The translations under genes were made by a program, and so were the position numbers. A model generated the notes under the pieces. The model was not told the origin of the DNA. It saw only the letters and a program-made list of their open reading frames with translations, and searched no databases. A DNA stretch of 64,000 nt from Candidatus Dormiibacterota bacterium (GTDB lineage: Bacteria; Acidobacteriota; Polarisedimenticolia; Gp22-AA2): contig DASQAT010000039.1 in the NCBI GenBank assembly GCA_035635555.1, positions 1 to 64,000 of the forward strand, in the 5' to 3' direction. Positions 54,473-63,144 of the stretch are shown here, piece by piece. The first letter of the stretch is position 1, and every line of letters begins with the position of its first letter.

Positions 54473-55036
54473 GTGAAGAAGACAGTCCGCTTTTTGATCG
54501 GTGTGGCGGTGGTCGCGGGGATGGTGGCGGGGGGGTGCTACGCGGCCGGTGACAAGGCCAAGACAGCCGCCAAGGAGCAGGACAAGAAGGCGGTCGCCGT
54601 CATCCAGTCGAAAAGCGACAGCCACGTGACCGGCGAGGCGACCTTCCGCGAAGAGGGCGGCAAGGTCAATCTCGAGGTCATGATCGTGGGGGCCGAGCCG
54701 GGGCCGCACGCGGTCCACCTGCACGAGAAGGGGGACTGCACCGCGCCGGACGGCGCATCCGCGGGCGGGCACTGGAACCCGACGCACGAGAACCACGGCA
54801 AGTGGGGGACCGCGCCGTTCCATCACGGCGACATCGGCGTCATCGACGTCGGCGCCGACGGCAAGGGGACCCTCACGCTGACGACGGACCTCTGGACGAT
54901 CGGCGGCGCGCCGGAGACCGACGTGGTCGGCAAGGCGGTCATCGTCCACGCCAAGGCGGACGACTTCACGACCCAGCCGACCGGCAATGCCGGCGGGCGT
55001 ATCGCCTGCGGTGTCGTGGAGCTGGCCAAGAAATAG
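54473..55036 (+). CDS. sodC: Cu/Zn superoxide dismutase lipoprotein
   Basis: A 187-aa exported enzyme converting superoxide to oxygen and peroxide. The signal ends in a lipobox-like VAGGC (Cys22), so it is probably lipid-anchored. Copper and zinc ligands follow the family order: PHAVHLHEKGDC (His82, His84; Cys89 for the disulfide), AGGHWNPTHENHG (His100, His108 region), HHGDIGVI with Asp120, and IVHAKADDF. GGRIACGVVEL supplies the second disulfide Cys. Start GTG 54473 has AGGAG 8 bases upstream; the in-frame ATG at 54404 lies on the promoter. Independent transcription but close to the peroxiredoxin-like selenoprotein, which could use the peroxide it makes. Confidence 0.93.
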   Translation: MKKTVRFLIGVAVVAGMVAGGCYAAGDKAKTAAKEQDKKAVAVIQSKSDSHVTGEATFREEGGKVNLEVMIVGAEPGPHAVHLHEKGDCTAPDGASAGGHWNPTHENHGKWGTAPFHHGDIGVIDVGADGKGTLTLTTDLWTIGGAPETDVVGKAVIVHAKADDFTTQPTGNAGGRIACGVVELAKK

Positions 55037-55207
55037 CCCCCGGCCCGGGCGCCATCGCCCGCCCTGATTCAATCCCCCTTCCCACGCACTCCTCGGCGCG
55101 GGGCGCCGGCAGGATCGCTGTTTGCCGTGGCGATCCCTGTCACGCCACGACGGGGCCGCGCCTATCCCTCTCGAGGTCCGACGCTTCGAGGGGAGGAGGT
55201 GATTGAG

Positions 55208-55333
55208 ATGAGACAGCTCCTGAATCGCGTGCTGCCGGCCGTCCTACTGGCGGCGATCCCCATGGCCGCCTGGGCGGCCGACAAGGTCGTCACGGCAGCC
55301 AGTCACTGTTGCTGCCCGATCTGCTGCCCCTGA
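55208..55333 (+). CDS. 41-residue exported peptide ending in a cysteine cluster
   Basis: A short gene with an excellent ribosome binding site (GGAGGTGA, 7-8 bases before ATG 55208). The product is a signal peptide (RVLPAVLLAAIPMAAWA) followed by a mature part of about 17 residues ending HCCCPICCP, i.e. five cysteines in eight positions. The cleaved peptide would be a compact metal or thiol ligand in the periplasm. No family is recognised. An ECF sigma factor gene starts 22 bases later and a Cys-rich membrane protein overlaps that gene, suggesting one unit in which the peptide could be a sensor or effector. The strong start signal makes a chance frame unlikely. Confidence 0.65.
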   Translation: MRQLLNRVLPAVLLAAIPMAAWAADKVVTAASHCCCPICCP

Positions 55334-55355
55334 AACGGAACCGACCGAAGACCGG

Positions 55356-55898
55356 ATGGACCGCGCAACGCTTTCCGAGTTGCAGACGCAGATGGAACGG
55401 CTCGCCGACGGCGACCGCTCCGCGTTCCATCCGGTCTTCGCGGTCCTCTGGCCCCTCTTGCGCCGCTTCGCGGCCCGGCACCTTGGGCCCGAGGAGGCGG
55501 AGGACGCGGCCCAGGAGGCCCTCGTGAAGATCTTCTTCAGGGCGGGCGAGTTCGATCCGTCGCGCAACGCTCTCGCCTGGGCCCTCGGAATCACCGCGTT
55601 CGAGATCAAGACTTTGCGCAGGCGCCGGCTGCGCCGCAGGGAGGACGCCGTCCGGGAAGGGTCATTCGGGAGGCTGCGGGACGGGGCGCAGACCCCGGAG
55701 ATGGAGGCCATGACCAATGACACGGAGAGGATGCTGCAGGAAGCGCTGGGCGCGCTGCGACCGGAAGACGCCGAGACGCTGCGCCTGTACGCGCGCGGCG
55801 AGCGTCCCTCCCTCGCGGCCGCGACCTTCAGGAAGAGGGTCGAGCGCGCGCTGACGCGGTTGCGCTCCGTCTGGAGGACGACCGATGGCCGACCCTGA
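55356..55898 (+). CDS. ECF-type RNA polymerase sigma factor
   Basis: A 180-aa sigma-70 family protein. Region 2 is clear: HPVFAVLWPLLRRFAARHLG then PEEAEDAAQEALVKIF (the DAEDxxQE-type helix), followed by AWALGITAFEIKTLRRRR (region 2.4). A linker and region 4 with LGALRPEDAETLRLYARGE and FRKRVERALTRLRSVW end the protein; the usual helix-turn-helix core between them is short, so recognition may be atypical. It follows the Cys-peptide gene by 22 bases and its end overlaps a membrane protein gene by 14 bases, the position where anti-sigma factors are found. Confidence 0.85.
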   Translation: MDRATLSELQTQMERLADGDRSAFHPVFAVLWPLLRRFAARHLGPEEAEDAAQEALVKIFFRAGEFDPSRNALAWALGITAFEIKTLRRRRLRRREDAVREGSFGRLRDGAQTPEMEAMTNDTERMLQEALGALRPEDAETLRLYARGERPSLAAATFRKRVERALTRLRSVWRTTDGRP

Positions 55899-56421
55899 CC
55901 GCCTCCTGCTGGAACGGGCGCGGCGCGCCTACGAGATGGGGCGTCTCGGGGCCGCCCTGCGCTGGAGCCTCCTCCTGCTGCCGGCCGTCGGGATCGCGCT
56001 CGTCTGCTGCCACAACCCCGGCCCTACCCTCATCTCCGGCGCGGGTCTCGTCCTCCTTGTCGCATTCTGCCAGTGGCGCGGCCAGGGCTACCGCCGCGGT
56101 GTCGGGCCGGGTCTCGTCGCCGGCTTCGTTCCTCTCCTGCTGCCGATCCTGGCGCAGGCGACCGGACATGTCTGCGCCTCGGGCGGCTGTCTTCTCTTCC
56201 CGACGGTGTGTGGTGTGGGTGGTCTTCTCGGGGGCATCACCCTCGGGGTGTTGGCGCCCCGCCCGCGTGACGGCCGCGCGATCCCGTTCGTCACCGCCTG
56301 CCTGATCGCCGGCGTCGCCGGCTCGGTCGGCTGCCTGCTGTACGGTCTCGTGGGGCTCGGTGTGATGATCGCCGGGCTCCTGGCGGGGGCCACCCCGGTC
56401 CTCGCCGCCCGACGAGCATGA
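55885..56421 (+). CDS. Cys-containing polytopic membrane protein, possible anti-sigma partner
   Basis: A 178-aa inner-membrane protein. A short soluble N-terminus (MADPDRLLLERARRAYEMG) is followed by about six hydrophobic helices with short loops. It contains many cysteines, including LVCCHNPGP, HVCASGGCLLFP and TVCG, mostly at membrane edges. It overlaps the sigma factor gene by 14 bases. No domain is recognised; the layout recalls membrane anti-sigma factors of the NrsF type (six helices), but sequence identity to that family cannot be claimed. A role in holding the sigma factor until a metal or redox signal arrives is inference. Confidence 0.7.
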   Translation: MADPDRLLLERARRAYEMGRLGAALRWSLLLLPAVGIALVCCHNPGPTLISGAGLVLLVAFCQWRGQGYRRGVGPGLVAGFVPLLLPILAQATGHVCASGGCLLFPTVCGVGGLLGGITLGVLAPRPRDGRAIPFVTACLIAGVAGSVGCLLYGLVGLGVMIAGLLAGATPVLAARRA

Positions 56422-56747
56422 CTGGAGGGCGTCAGCGCCCCCGCTTCCTCCGGACGGGACCTTGTCCAGGAGCCCCTGGAGCGTGGCGATGCTCTTCGCG
56501 AACCCGGCGGACACCGCCTCCTTGGCCCGCTCGAGACCGGTGACATCAGATTTACTGGAGTGCCCGTCGGTCCCGGTGTCGACTTCGGACTCCATTTCCG
56601 GTGCCGTCCGCCAGAGCCGGAAGAGCGGCGAAACCGAGTGCTATCGCCGCCTCCGAACACAACTCTTATAAGACGGAATTTTGCCCACGGCAAACCGGGA
56701 ATCGGCCCGGCCGTTCCTCCCCCGGGGGTGTGCTACGCTTCGCGGTC
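56422..56747. other. 326-base region without a supported gene
   Basis: The stretch between the membrane protein and the aminotransferase holds no frame with a start signal. On the minus strand a frame begins near 56595 with an amphipathic helical stretch (LERAKEAVSAGFAKSIATLQ) that could be a vestige of a small gene, but it has no ribosome binding site and its frame runs into the antisense of the membrane protein. The last 60 bases probably contain the aminotransferase promoter; I cannot define it. Confidence 0.4.
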
Positions 56748-57965
56748 ATGGACCCGGGTGCGATCGGAGGGAAGCGCATAGTCAGCGCCCGCACGGAGCG
56801 CTTCACGGAGTCGGTGATCCGCGAGATGACCCGGCAGGCGATGCTCCATGACGCCGTCAACCTGGCGCAGGGGTTCCCCGACTTCGCGGCCCCGGAGGAG
56901 ATCAAGCGCGCCGCGCAGCAGGCGATCGCGGCGGACATCAACCAGTACGCGATCACCTGGGGCGCGCAGAACCTCCGGGAGGCGATCGCGCGCAACGTCA
57001 AGGTGTCGCAGGGGCTCGAGATCGACCCCGAGTCCGAGATCACCGTCTGCTGCGGCTCGACCGAGGCGATGATCGCGGCGCTCCTGGCGGTGACGGACGC
57101 CGGAGACGAGATCGTCATCTTCGAGCCCTTCTACGAGAATTACGGACCCGACGCGATCCTGTCGGGCGCGCGTCCCCGGTTCGTGAGGCTGCGCCCGCCG
57201 GAGGACCCCGACGGGGAGTGGACCTTCGACGAGCGCGAGCTGCGCCGGGCGTTCGGAGCGCGCACCAAGGCGATCGTCCTCAACACGCCGAACAACCCCA
57301 CCGGCAAGGTGTTCACGCGCGCCGAGCTGGAGCTCATCCGCGACCTCTGCCACGAGCACAAAGCGCTCGCCATCACCGACGAGATCTACGAGCACATCCT
57401 CTACGACGGCGTCACGCACCTTTCCATGGCGCGGATCGAGGGGATGCGCGATCGCACCATCACCATCAACGGGATGTCGAAGACCTACAGCGTCACGGGC
57501 TGGCGGGTGGGCTGGGCCATCGCCCCCGCCCCGATCAGCGGCGCCATCCGCAAGGTGCACGACTTCCTCACCGTGGGGGCGCCGGCGCCGCTGCAGGAGG
57601 CGGGGGCCGCAGCCCTCGACCTGCCACGGACCTATTATGCCGGTCTCGCCGAGGGGTACCGCGCCCGCCGGGACCGGCTGCTGCCCGCCCTGCGGCAGGC
57701 CGGTTTCAAGGCCTACGTCCCCCGGGGCGCGTACTACGTCATGACCGACATCCGCGGGTTCGGCTTCGCGGACGACATCTCGTTCGCGTCGCACCTGGTG
57801 CGCGATATCGGCGTCGCCGTCGTCCCGGGGTCCAGCTTCTACAGCGATCCCGGCGATGGACGCGACCAGGTCCGGTTTGCGTTCTGCAAGCGCGACAGGA
57901 CTCTGGACGACGCCGCCGCCCGGCTGCTGCGGCTTCGCGCCCCCTCCCCTCCGCACCGCGCATGA
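56748..57965 (+). CDS. Class I/II PLP aminotransferase (KAT/glutamine transaminase-like)
   Basis: A 405-aa fold-type I aminotransferase. Recognisable parts: VNLAQGFPDFAAPEEIK, YAITWGAQNLREAIA, CCGSTEAMIAALLA, LNTPNNPTGKVFTR, ITDEIYEHILYDG and the Schiff-base lysine in NGMSKTYSVTGWRVGW, then PRGAYYVMTDI and VRFAFCKRDR. The pattern AQGFPDF with QY is typical of the kynurenine/glutamine aminotransferase branch (KAT-like, YbdL-like). The stop overlaps the ATG of an APC permease (ATGA), so the permease may import its amino-acid substrate. Confidence 0.9.
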   Translation: MDPGAIGGKRIVSARTERFTESVIREMTRQAMLHDAVNLAQGFPDFAAPEEIKRAAQQAIAADINQYAITWGAQNLREAIARNVKVSQGLEIDPESEITVCCGSTEAMIAALLAVTDAGDEIVIFEPFYENYGPDAILSGARPRFVRLRPPEDPDGEWTFDERELRRAFGARTKAIVLNTPNNPTGKVFTRAELELIRDLCHEHKALAITDEIYEHILYDGVTHLSMARIEGMRDRTITINGMSKTYSVTGWRVGWAIAPAPISGAIRKVHDFLTVGAPAPLQEAGAAALDLPRTYYAGLAEGYRARRDRLLPALRQAGFKAYVPRGAYYVMTDIRGFGFADDISFASHLVRDIGVAVVPGSSFYSDPGDGRDQVRFAFCKRDRTLDDAAARLLRLRAPSPPHRA

Positions 57966-59323
57966 GCCGTCTGGCGCGACGGCTGCGCACGGTCGACTAC
58001 TTCACGCTCGGGTTCGGCACCATGGTGGGGGTCGGCTGGCTCGTCCTGATGGACGACTGGCTGCAGCGGGGCGGGCCGGCGGGGGTCGTGCTCGGGTTCG
58101 CGATCGGCGGCCTGGCGCTCGTTCCGATCGGCCTGGTCTACGGGCGTCTGGTCGCTGCGATCCCCGACGCCGGCAGCGAGATCGCCTACACCGCCAGGGT
58201 CTTCAGGCCGGGGATGAGCTTCGCCACCGGTTGGATGATGATGCTCGCCTACCTCATCGTCTGTCCGTGGGAAGCGGTCGCGATCGGCCGGCTCGCGGCC
58301 TACCTCATGCCGGGCCTCGATACGTTCGAGCTCTACCGCGTGGCGGGGAACCCGGTGTTCCTGCCGCGCCTGGCGCTGGGTCTTCTGCTCACGGTGCTGA
58401 TCACTCTCGTCAACTACCGCGGCATCCGTCCGAGCGCAACGTTCCAGATGTGGATGACGTTCATCCTGCTCGCCCTGTTCGTCGTCTTCGCGGCCGCCTC
58501 GGCGGGCCGGGGGTCGCTCGGGAATCTCAAGCCCCCCTTCAGCCACGGCCCCGTCCTTTCGGTGCTTCTGGTCCTGCAGATCGTCCCGTACTTCATGACC
58601 GGCTTCGAGTCGGTCCCGAAGTGCGCCGAAGAGGCGGCGCCCGGGTTCAGCAGCCGGGGGTTCCAGCGGGCCATCCTGCTGGCGCTCGTCGTCGGGATCC
58701 TCTTCTACACGACCGTCGCCGCCCTGGTCTCCTACCTGCGCCCCTGGCAGGGGCTGGCGAAGGAGAGGTTCGCCACGGCGGTGGCCTTCGAGCAGGCGTT
58801 CGGCAGCCGATTCGTGGTCCGCCTGCTGTTCCTGGCGGCGCTCGCTTCGCTCCTGAAGATCTTCAATGGGAACCTCGTCGCCGCCAGCCGCCTGCTGTTC
58901 GCTCTTGGACGTGCGGGGCTCCTCCACGCCGGCTTCGGGCGCGTGCACGAGAGGAACCTCACGCCTTCGGTCGCCGTGCTGGCGCTGGGCGGTGTCACGG
59001 CCGTGGCCGCCTGCCTTGGGGATGCCATCCTCGTCCCGATCACGGAAGTCGGCTCGATGGCCTCGGCGCTTGGCTGGCTGGCGGCCTGCGCGGCCTTCTT
59101 CTGTCTGCGGCCGAAGGCCCGCGACCGGGCGCTCGCCGTCACCGGAATGATCGTCGCGGCCACGCTCGTCCTGATGAAGGTCCTGCCCTTCGTACCGGGC
59201 CACTTCACCGTTTACGAGTGGATCGTCCTTCTGGTCTGGGGGGGCATCGGGCTGGCGGCGCGTCGATCGGGGGTCACTTCATTTTCGGACAGTCCGCGTC
59301 TTCACCCGCGGTCCACTGCCTGA
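57962..59323 (+). CDS. APC-superfamily amino-acid permease
   Basis: A 453-aa integral membrane transporter with about twelve helices. The first helix has the family's broken signature GFGTMVGVGWLVLMDDW; further parts are PDAGSEIAYTARVFRPG, LITLVNYRGIRPSATFQ, YFMTGFESVPKCAEEA and GNLVAASRLLFALGRAG, which fit the amino acid-polyamine-organocation group. It is translationally coupled to the aminotransferase (4-base overlap). Its 3' end overlaps the converging frameshifted gene by 50 bases. Likely moves an amino acid or its keto-acid product; substrate unknown. Confidence 0.88.
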   Translation: MSRLARRLRTVDYFTLGFGTMVGVGWLVLMDDWLQRGGPAGVVLGFAIGGLALVPIGLVYGRLVAAIPDAGSEIAYTARVFRPGMSFATGWMMMLAYLIVCPWEAVAIGRLAAYLMPGLDTFELYRVAGNPVFLPRLALGLLLTVLITLVNYRGIRPSATFQMWMTFILLALFVVFAAASAGRGSLGNLKPPFSHGPVLSVLLVLQIVPYFMTGFESVPKCAEEAAPGFSSRGFQRAILLALVVGILFYTTVAALVSYLRPWQGLAKERFATAVAFEQAFGSRFVVRLLFLAALASLLKIFNGNLVAASRLLFALGRAGLLHAGFGRVHERNLTPSVAVLALGGVTAVAACLGDAILVPITEVGSMASALGWLAACAAFFCLRPKARDRALAVTGMIVAATLVLMKVLPFVPGHFTVYEWIVLLVWGGIGLAARRSGVTSFSDSPRLHPRSTA

Positions 59324-59793
59324 GGGTGCGTGTCAGGTCCTTGTAGCCCATCGTCGGACGGTACAGCGCGACCTCCGTCCGCCCCTTGCCCGTCGACCGG
59401 ACGTCGGCGGCCATGATGTAGAGACCCCCGGGCGGGATCGTCGGTCCGATGCCGCGCGGCCGGTGCACGACCTGCAGCGAGAACTCGGCCTTGTCCGCCC
59501 CGACCTTCCTCAAGGTCGGGTTGTAGTCGGACGAGCTGACCTCCATACTGGTTCCCCACGAATCCCGAACGCTTCACCTCCACGTCCAGGCACTTCATGA
59601 CTCGCTTCTGGAGGATCGCGTAGACCTCGCCGAGGCTCCGCTCGACGACGAACGTTTCCATCTTCACCGAGCGCGCCCCCCCGGCCACGGCCTCCACGAA
59701 CTCCCGGCGCGTCTGGGGAATCTGGATCGCGGGGACCGGCACGGCCAGGGCGATCAGGACGACGAGGATGAACAGCCGGACCAGGGTCTTCAC
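59274..59793 (-). pseudogene. Exported protein gene with an apparent frameshift
   Basis: Two overlapping minus-strand frames make one sensible protein of about 172 residues. The first half (from ATG 59793) has a signal peptide (LFILVVLIALAVPVPA) and runs to GFVGNQYG; there the coding sense moves into another frame near 59546-59550 and continues as MEVSSSDYNPTLRKVGADKAE to the stop at 59274. In the first frame the following residues turn Arg/Gly-rich and lose sense. A single-base difference in the sequence TATGGAGG would restore it. It may be a recent mutation or a sequencing/assembly error. Family unknown. The end overlaps the APC permease by 50 bases. Confidence 0.6.
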
Positions 59794-60088
59794 GGGGGCT
59801 CAATATTGCGCCCGGCCGGACCGGTTTCAAGCCCGCCCCTCGTCCCCCCATTCCCCCGGCTGTAAGGCTCGCCCCATGCGGCTTTCGTAGCAGGTGAAAA
59901 TCCGACGCGCCTGGTTGCGATACGCGGAACCGCCTTATCACATGAAACGGATCTTCATTGACATCCCCGCACAGCGGGCGCAAATGTCGCGGCAAGCACC
60001 CGAGGGAACTGTAAGCGTACTCGACACGCGAGCGGCGGCAAGTAATCCGCCGCCGGCGTTCTCTGTTCGGATCGGGCCGGCGACGGGT

Positions 60089-60484
60089 TCAGTTCACCGT
60101 GAAGGAACAGATGGCCAGGACGGTCATGTGCCGATCGCCCATCTGGTAGACCTTGATCTGCTTCGTCCCGATCGACAGGAACGTCGCACGATCGACACAG
60201 GAGAACGTGCCGTCGCCGAGGACCTGCGCGAACACGATTCCACCCTCGCCGACGAAAACGTCCAGGGTTATGCCGGGTTTGAAGCCCTGCCCCGCGACCG
60301 TGAACTGCGAGCCGTTCGCGACAGGGTCCGGAGTCACCCAGCACGTCTCGGATCCGGTACGGCGAGTGGGTCCTCCTCCCTTGTCCTCTTTCGGGGTGGC
60401 GGCCAGCGGCGCAATCAGCAGCGCGCCCATCACGAGCGTGGCGAAGAAGCGCCACAGAAACCTCGTGCTCTTCGCGTTTTGCAT
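60089..60484 (-). CDS. Small exported protein of unknown function
   Basis: A 131-aa exported protein with a signal peptide (LWRFFATLVMGALLIAPLAA). The mature part is a single beta-rich domain (CWVTPDPVANGSQFTVAGQGFKPG is cut here to CWVTPDPVANGSQFTVAG) resembling an IPT/TIG or immunoglobulin-like fold, with GITLDVFVGEG and TKQIKVYQMGDRHM, and a Cys near each end that could pair. GGAGG lies 10 bases before ATG 60484; the longer frame lacks a signal peptide at its start. About 300 bases on either side are without genes. Function unknown. Confidence 0.7.
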   Translation of the reverse strand: MQNAKSTRFLWRFFATLVMGALLIAPLAATPKEDKGGGPTRRTGSETCWVTPDPVANGSQFTVAGQGFKPGITLDVFVGEGGIVFAQVLGDGTFSCVDRATFLSIGTKQIKVYQMGDRHMTVLAICSFTVN

Positions 60485-60755
60485 TTGCTCACCCTCCTCC
60501 TTCGTTTCACGACGATTCCCGTCGAGGGCGAAGGCCTCGCCGGGAGATACGATGGAGGACTGCAAGTCCCGCGCCATCAGGAGGCGAGTGGGCCCTGCCC
60601 GCTAAGTGGCAGCGAGACAGTTTCTTAGGGAATCACGTCCACGGGTTGGGAAGAGCGCTTGTTGGCTGTAAGCGTAATCGGTTGCTTCGATCTTATGCGT
60701 AGTGAAGCCTGAAGTGGACAGCAATGCGGCGGCCGGCCTCTTCAATATGGAGAAC

Positions 60756-63089
60756 TCAGGGGCGGAACTCCCAAGTAAGGCCGAACACGGGTAGCCGTCG
60801 CATCCAGAATCCGTCCTGGCGCTCGACCCGCAATGTCCCATCCGGCAGAGGCAGGTAGCGGATTTCCCGGGCACAGCAGACATTGTCCCGGCCGTACAAG
60901 TTCGTGACACCGAGGAAGGCGCGCAGAGTGCCGCGGTCGAACTCGAATCGACGGCTGAGCTTCAGATCGAGACGGTGGTAAGGAGGGAAGCGCAGACCGT
61001 TCCGCGGTCCGAGGATGGGGATCGTGGTGAGCGAGCCGTCTGCGTTCTGAACGGTCTCCGTCTCGATTCCGGTCGTGGGCCAGCCGCTGTGATACTGCCC
61101 GGCCAGCGTCAGGTCCCAGGCGCCGCCGCGACGGTAGTGCACGATGAAATTGAGCGTATGCCGCTGGTCATGGTCCCGCGGCACCATCCGGCCTCCGATC
61201 TGGTCGTCCGCCCTGGCCAGCGCGTAGGCGGCCCACCAGGCCAGCGCCCGCCCGCCATCCCTCGCGAGCGTGAGCTCGATTCCCTTCGCGCTGGCGCGCT
61301 CGGGATCGACACGCGTGCGGTCGGGCTCGACCTCCGGGAAGATGAGCATCGGGTTGAACAGGTTCACGTAGCGGGGGTGCAGGCGGGTCATCTCCTTGTC
61401 GTAGACGCCGACCCCCAGACTGAGCCCTGAGGCGAAAAGGTGATCGAAGTTGAGCGTCCGGTGCTCGGCGCGCTCCGCGGCGTAAGGCTCGCGGACCCCG
61501 TCCTCCACCTGGATTTCCTCCGTTCCCTGGGGCTGGTAGAACAGGCCCCATCCGAGGCGAAGCGCGCTGCGCGGCCCCAGCGCCCAGACCGTGTTGATGC
61601 GCGGGCTGACCTCGTCCTCCGCCGTGAAGGTCTGCCGGTCCCAGCGGGCGCCGAGCTCCAGAGTGAGAGAAGGGGACAGCCGGAATCGATCGCTCACGAA
61701 CGCCCCGAGCTCGGTACCCAGGGGAGCAAGCGACGCGCTTCGATCCGTCGAGACGGGGAGACCGCCCGTGAACAGCGGATCGACGGCCACGACATGACTG
61801 GCGTAGTCGTAACCCGCTTTGACCCGCCGGGCTTCGAAGCCCCAGCCCAGCAACGTGGTTCCCGACGGGCGGTAGAGCCAGTCCTGCCGGAATCCCTCGG
61901 ACGCGCTGGAACGCTCGTCGCTGACCAGGCCGTTCCCCGTGTCCGGGTCCGCGAAACCGCCATGTCGGATGCGCTCCGAGCGACCCGTCGACAGGACCGT
62001 CCTGGAGAAAAGGCGGTCGCTCCACGGCGTCTCGAAGTTCAACCAGGCATACTGGCTGCCGTCCTCCGCCGTCACGCGTCCCTGATCGGGTGCGGCATCC
62101 GCATGGACGGCGTCCTGTGCCGCGAGGACGTGCCCGGAGAGGATCGTCCCTCCCGCGAGGGTCGTCTCGACTTTCGCGAGCAGGTCGTAGTACAGGGGGT
62201 TGAGTCCCTCTCCGCCGGGATCGACGGTGTCCACCATGGCGTCGGGCCGCCAGGCGCGCGTCGAGAGGAGCCAGCCTCCGCTGCGTTCGCGGAAGCCCCC
62301 TTCCGAGAGAACACCCGAATCGACGGAGCTCGTGGTGATCGAGACGCGAGGGGTGCCTGCGGGATGCCTGGAGGACTGGTCGACGATGGCGCTCATCCGG
62401 CCACCGTATTCGGCTGGGAAGGCGCCGCTCAAGAATTCGACGCCGCCCAGCGCCTCCGCGTCGACGACGCTGGAGAAATTGAGGAAGTCCTTGAGGTGAA
62501 AAGGATCCCGGAGGACCAGACCATCCAGGACGAACAGCGTCTCGTCGGCCTCGCCCCCTCTCACGCCGAACGCCGCCGATTTGTCGGCCGCCGCAACTCC
62601 CGGCAGAAGAGCAACGGCCCGGCTCGGGTCGTCACCGAACTGCGTCGTCGCGCTCAGCGCACCGGGACCGAGGGTCGTTATCGCACCGGGCTGATCGGAC
62701 GTCGCCCGCGGAGCGCTGGTGCTGACTTCGACTTCCTCCCTGAAGGCCGGCAGGCCGGCCGCTCCAGAGTCCTGGCCGCGGACGACGAGCACGGTGTCTC
62801 CGGGGCCGTCCTGCGATCGCAGGCCAAACGGGGCGAGGAGCCGATCGAGAACGAGGCGTGGAGGCGCGGCGTCCGGCTCGTCGGCGACGATCAGGCCGGG
62901 CCGGACCAGGTCGCTGCTGTAGATCAGTCTGAGACCCTGCGACCTCAGATCTTCCAGGGCCTCCGCGAGCGGACGCCCGGCGTACCGCCGGGAGTCGTCC
63001 GCGTCGACCCGCGCGGCGCTGCCGACCCCCACGAGCGCCGCCAGAAGGACCGGCGCCAGGTGCCGCTGCCAATTCGAGGCAAGCCTCAC
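60756..63089 (-). CDS. TonB-dependent receptor with N-terminal STN signalling domain
   Basis: A 777-aa outer-membrane receptor starting at GTG 63089. Signal peptide (1-30), then a secretin/TonB short N-terminal (STN) domain (about 35-105; AGRPLAEALEDLRSQGLRLI, VLDRLLAPFGLRS), the plug (about 125-250; FGVRGGEADETLFVLDGLVL, GGVEFLSGAFPAEYGGRMSA) and the barrel, ending in an aromatic-rich strand FGLTWEFRP. STN domains pass a ligand-bound signal to a FecR-type periplasmic protein. A FecR-like gene lies 55 bases upstream on the same strand, so a FecIR-like surface signalling system is likely. Ligand unknown. Confidence 0.9.
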   Translation of the reverse strand: MRLASNWQRHLAPVLLAALVGVGSAARVDADDSRRYAGRPLAEALEDLRSQGLRLIYSSDLVRPGLIVADEPDAAPPRLVLDRLLAPFGLRSQDGPGDTVLVVRGQDSGAAGLPAFREEVEVSTSAPRATSDQPGAITTLGPGALSATTQFGDDPSRAVALLPGVAAADKSAAFGVRGGEADETLFVLDGLVLRDPFHLKDFLNFSSVVDAEALGGVEFLSGAFPAEYGGRMSAIVDQSSRHPAGTPRVSITTSSVDSGVLSEGGFRERSGGWLLSTRAWRPDAMVDTVDPGGEGLNPLYYDLLAKVETTLAGGTILSGHVLAAQDAVHADAAPDQGRVTAEDGSQYAWLNFETPWSDRLFSRTVLSTGRSERIRHGGFADPDTGNGLVSDERSSASEGFRQDWLYRPSGTTLLGWGFEARRVKAGYDYASHVVAVDPLFTGGLPVSTDRSASLAPLGTELGAFVSDRFRLSPSLTLELGARWDRQTFTAEDEVSPRINTVWALGPRSALRLGWGLFYQPQGTEEIQVEDGVREPYAAERAEHRTLNFDHLFASGLSLGVGVYDKEMTRLHPRYVNLFNPMLIFPEVEPDRTRVDPERASAKGIELTLARDGGRALAWWAAYALARADDQIGGRMVPRDHDQRHTLNFIVHYRRGGAWDLTLAGQYHSGWPTTGIETETVQNADGSLTTIPILGPRNGLRFPPYHRLDLKLSRRFEFDRGTLRAFLGVTNLYGRDNVCCAREIRYLPLPDGTLRVERQDGFWMRRLPVFGLTWEFRP

Positions 63090-63144
63090 CGCCGAATTCT
63101 ACGGCGAACGGTCCTCGGGTCAAGCAGTCAATCGAGACTCCGCA

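Noticed and set aside
55828-56595. Minus-strand frame opposite the membrane protein
   Set aside because: No ribosome binding site; most of it is antisense to a well-supported membrane protein. Only the first 30 residues look protein-like.
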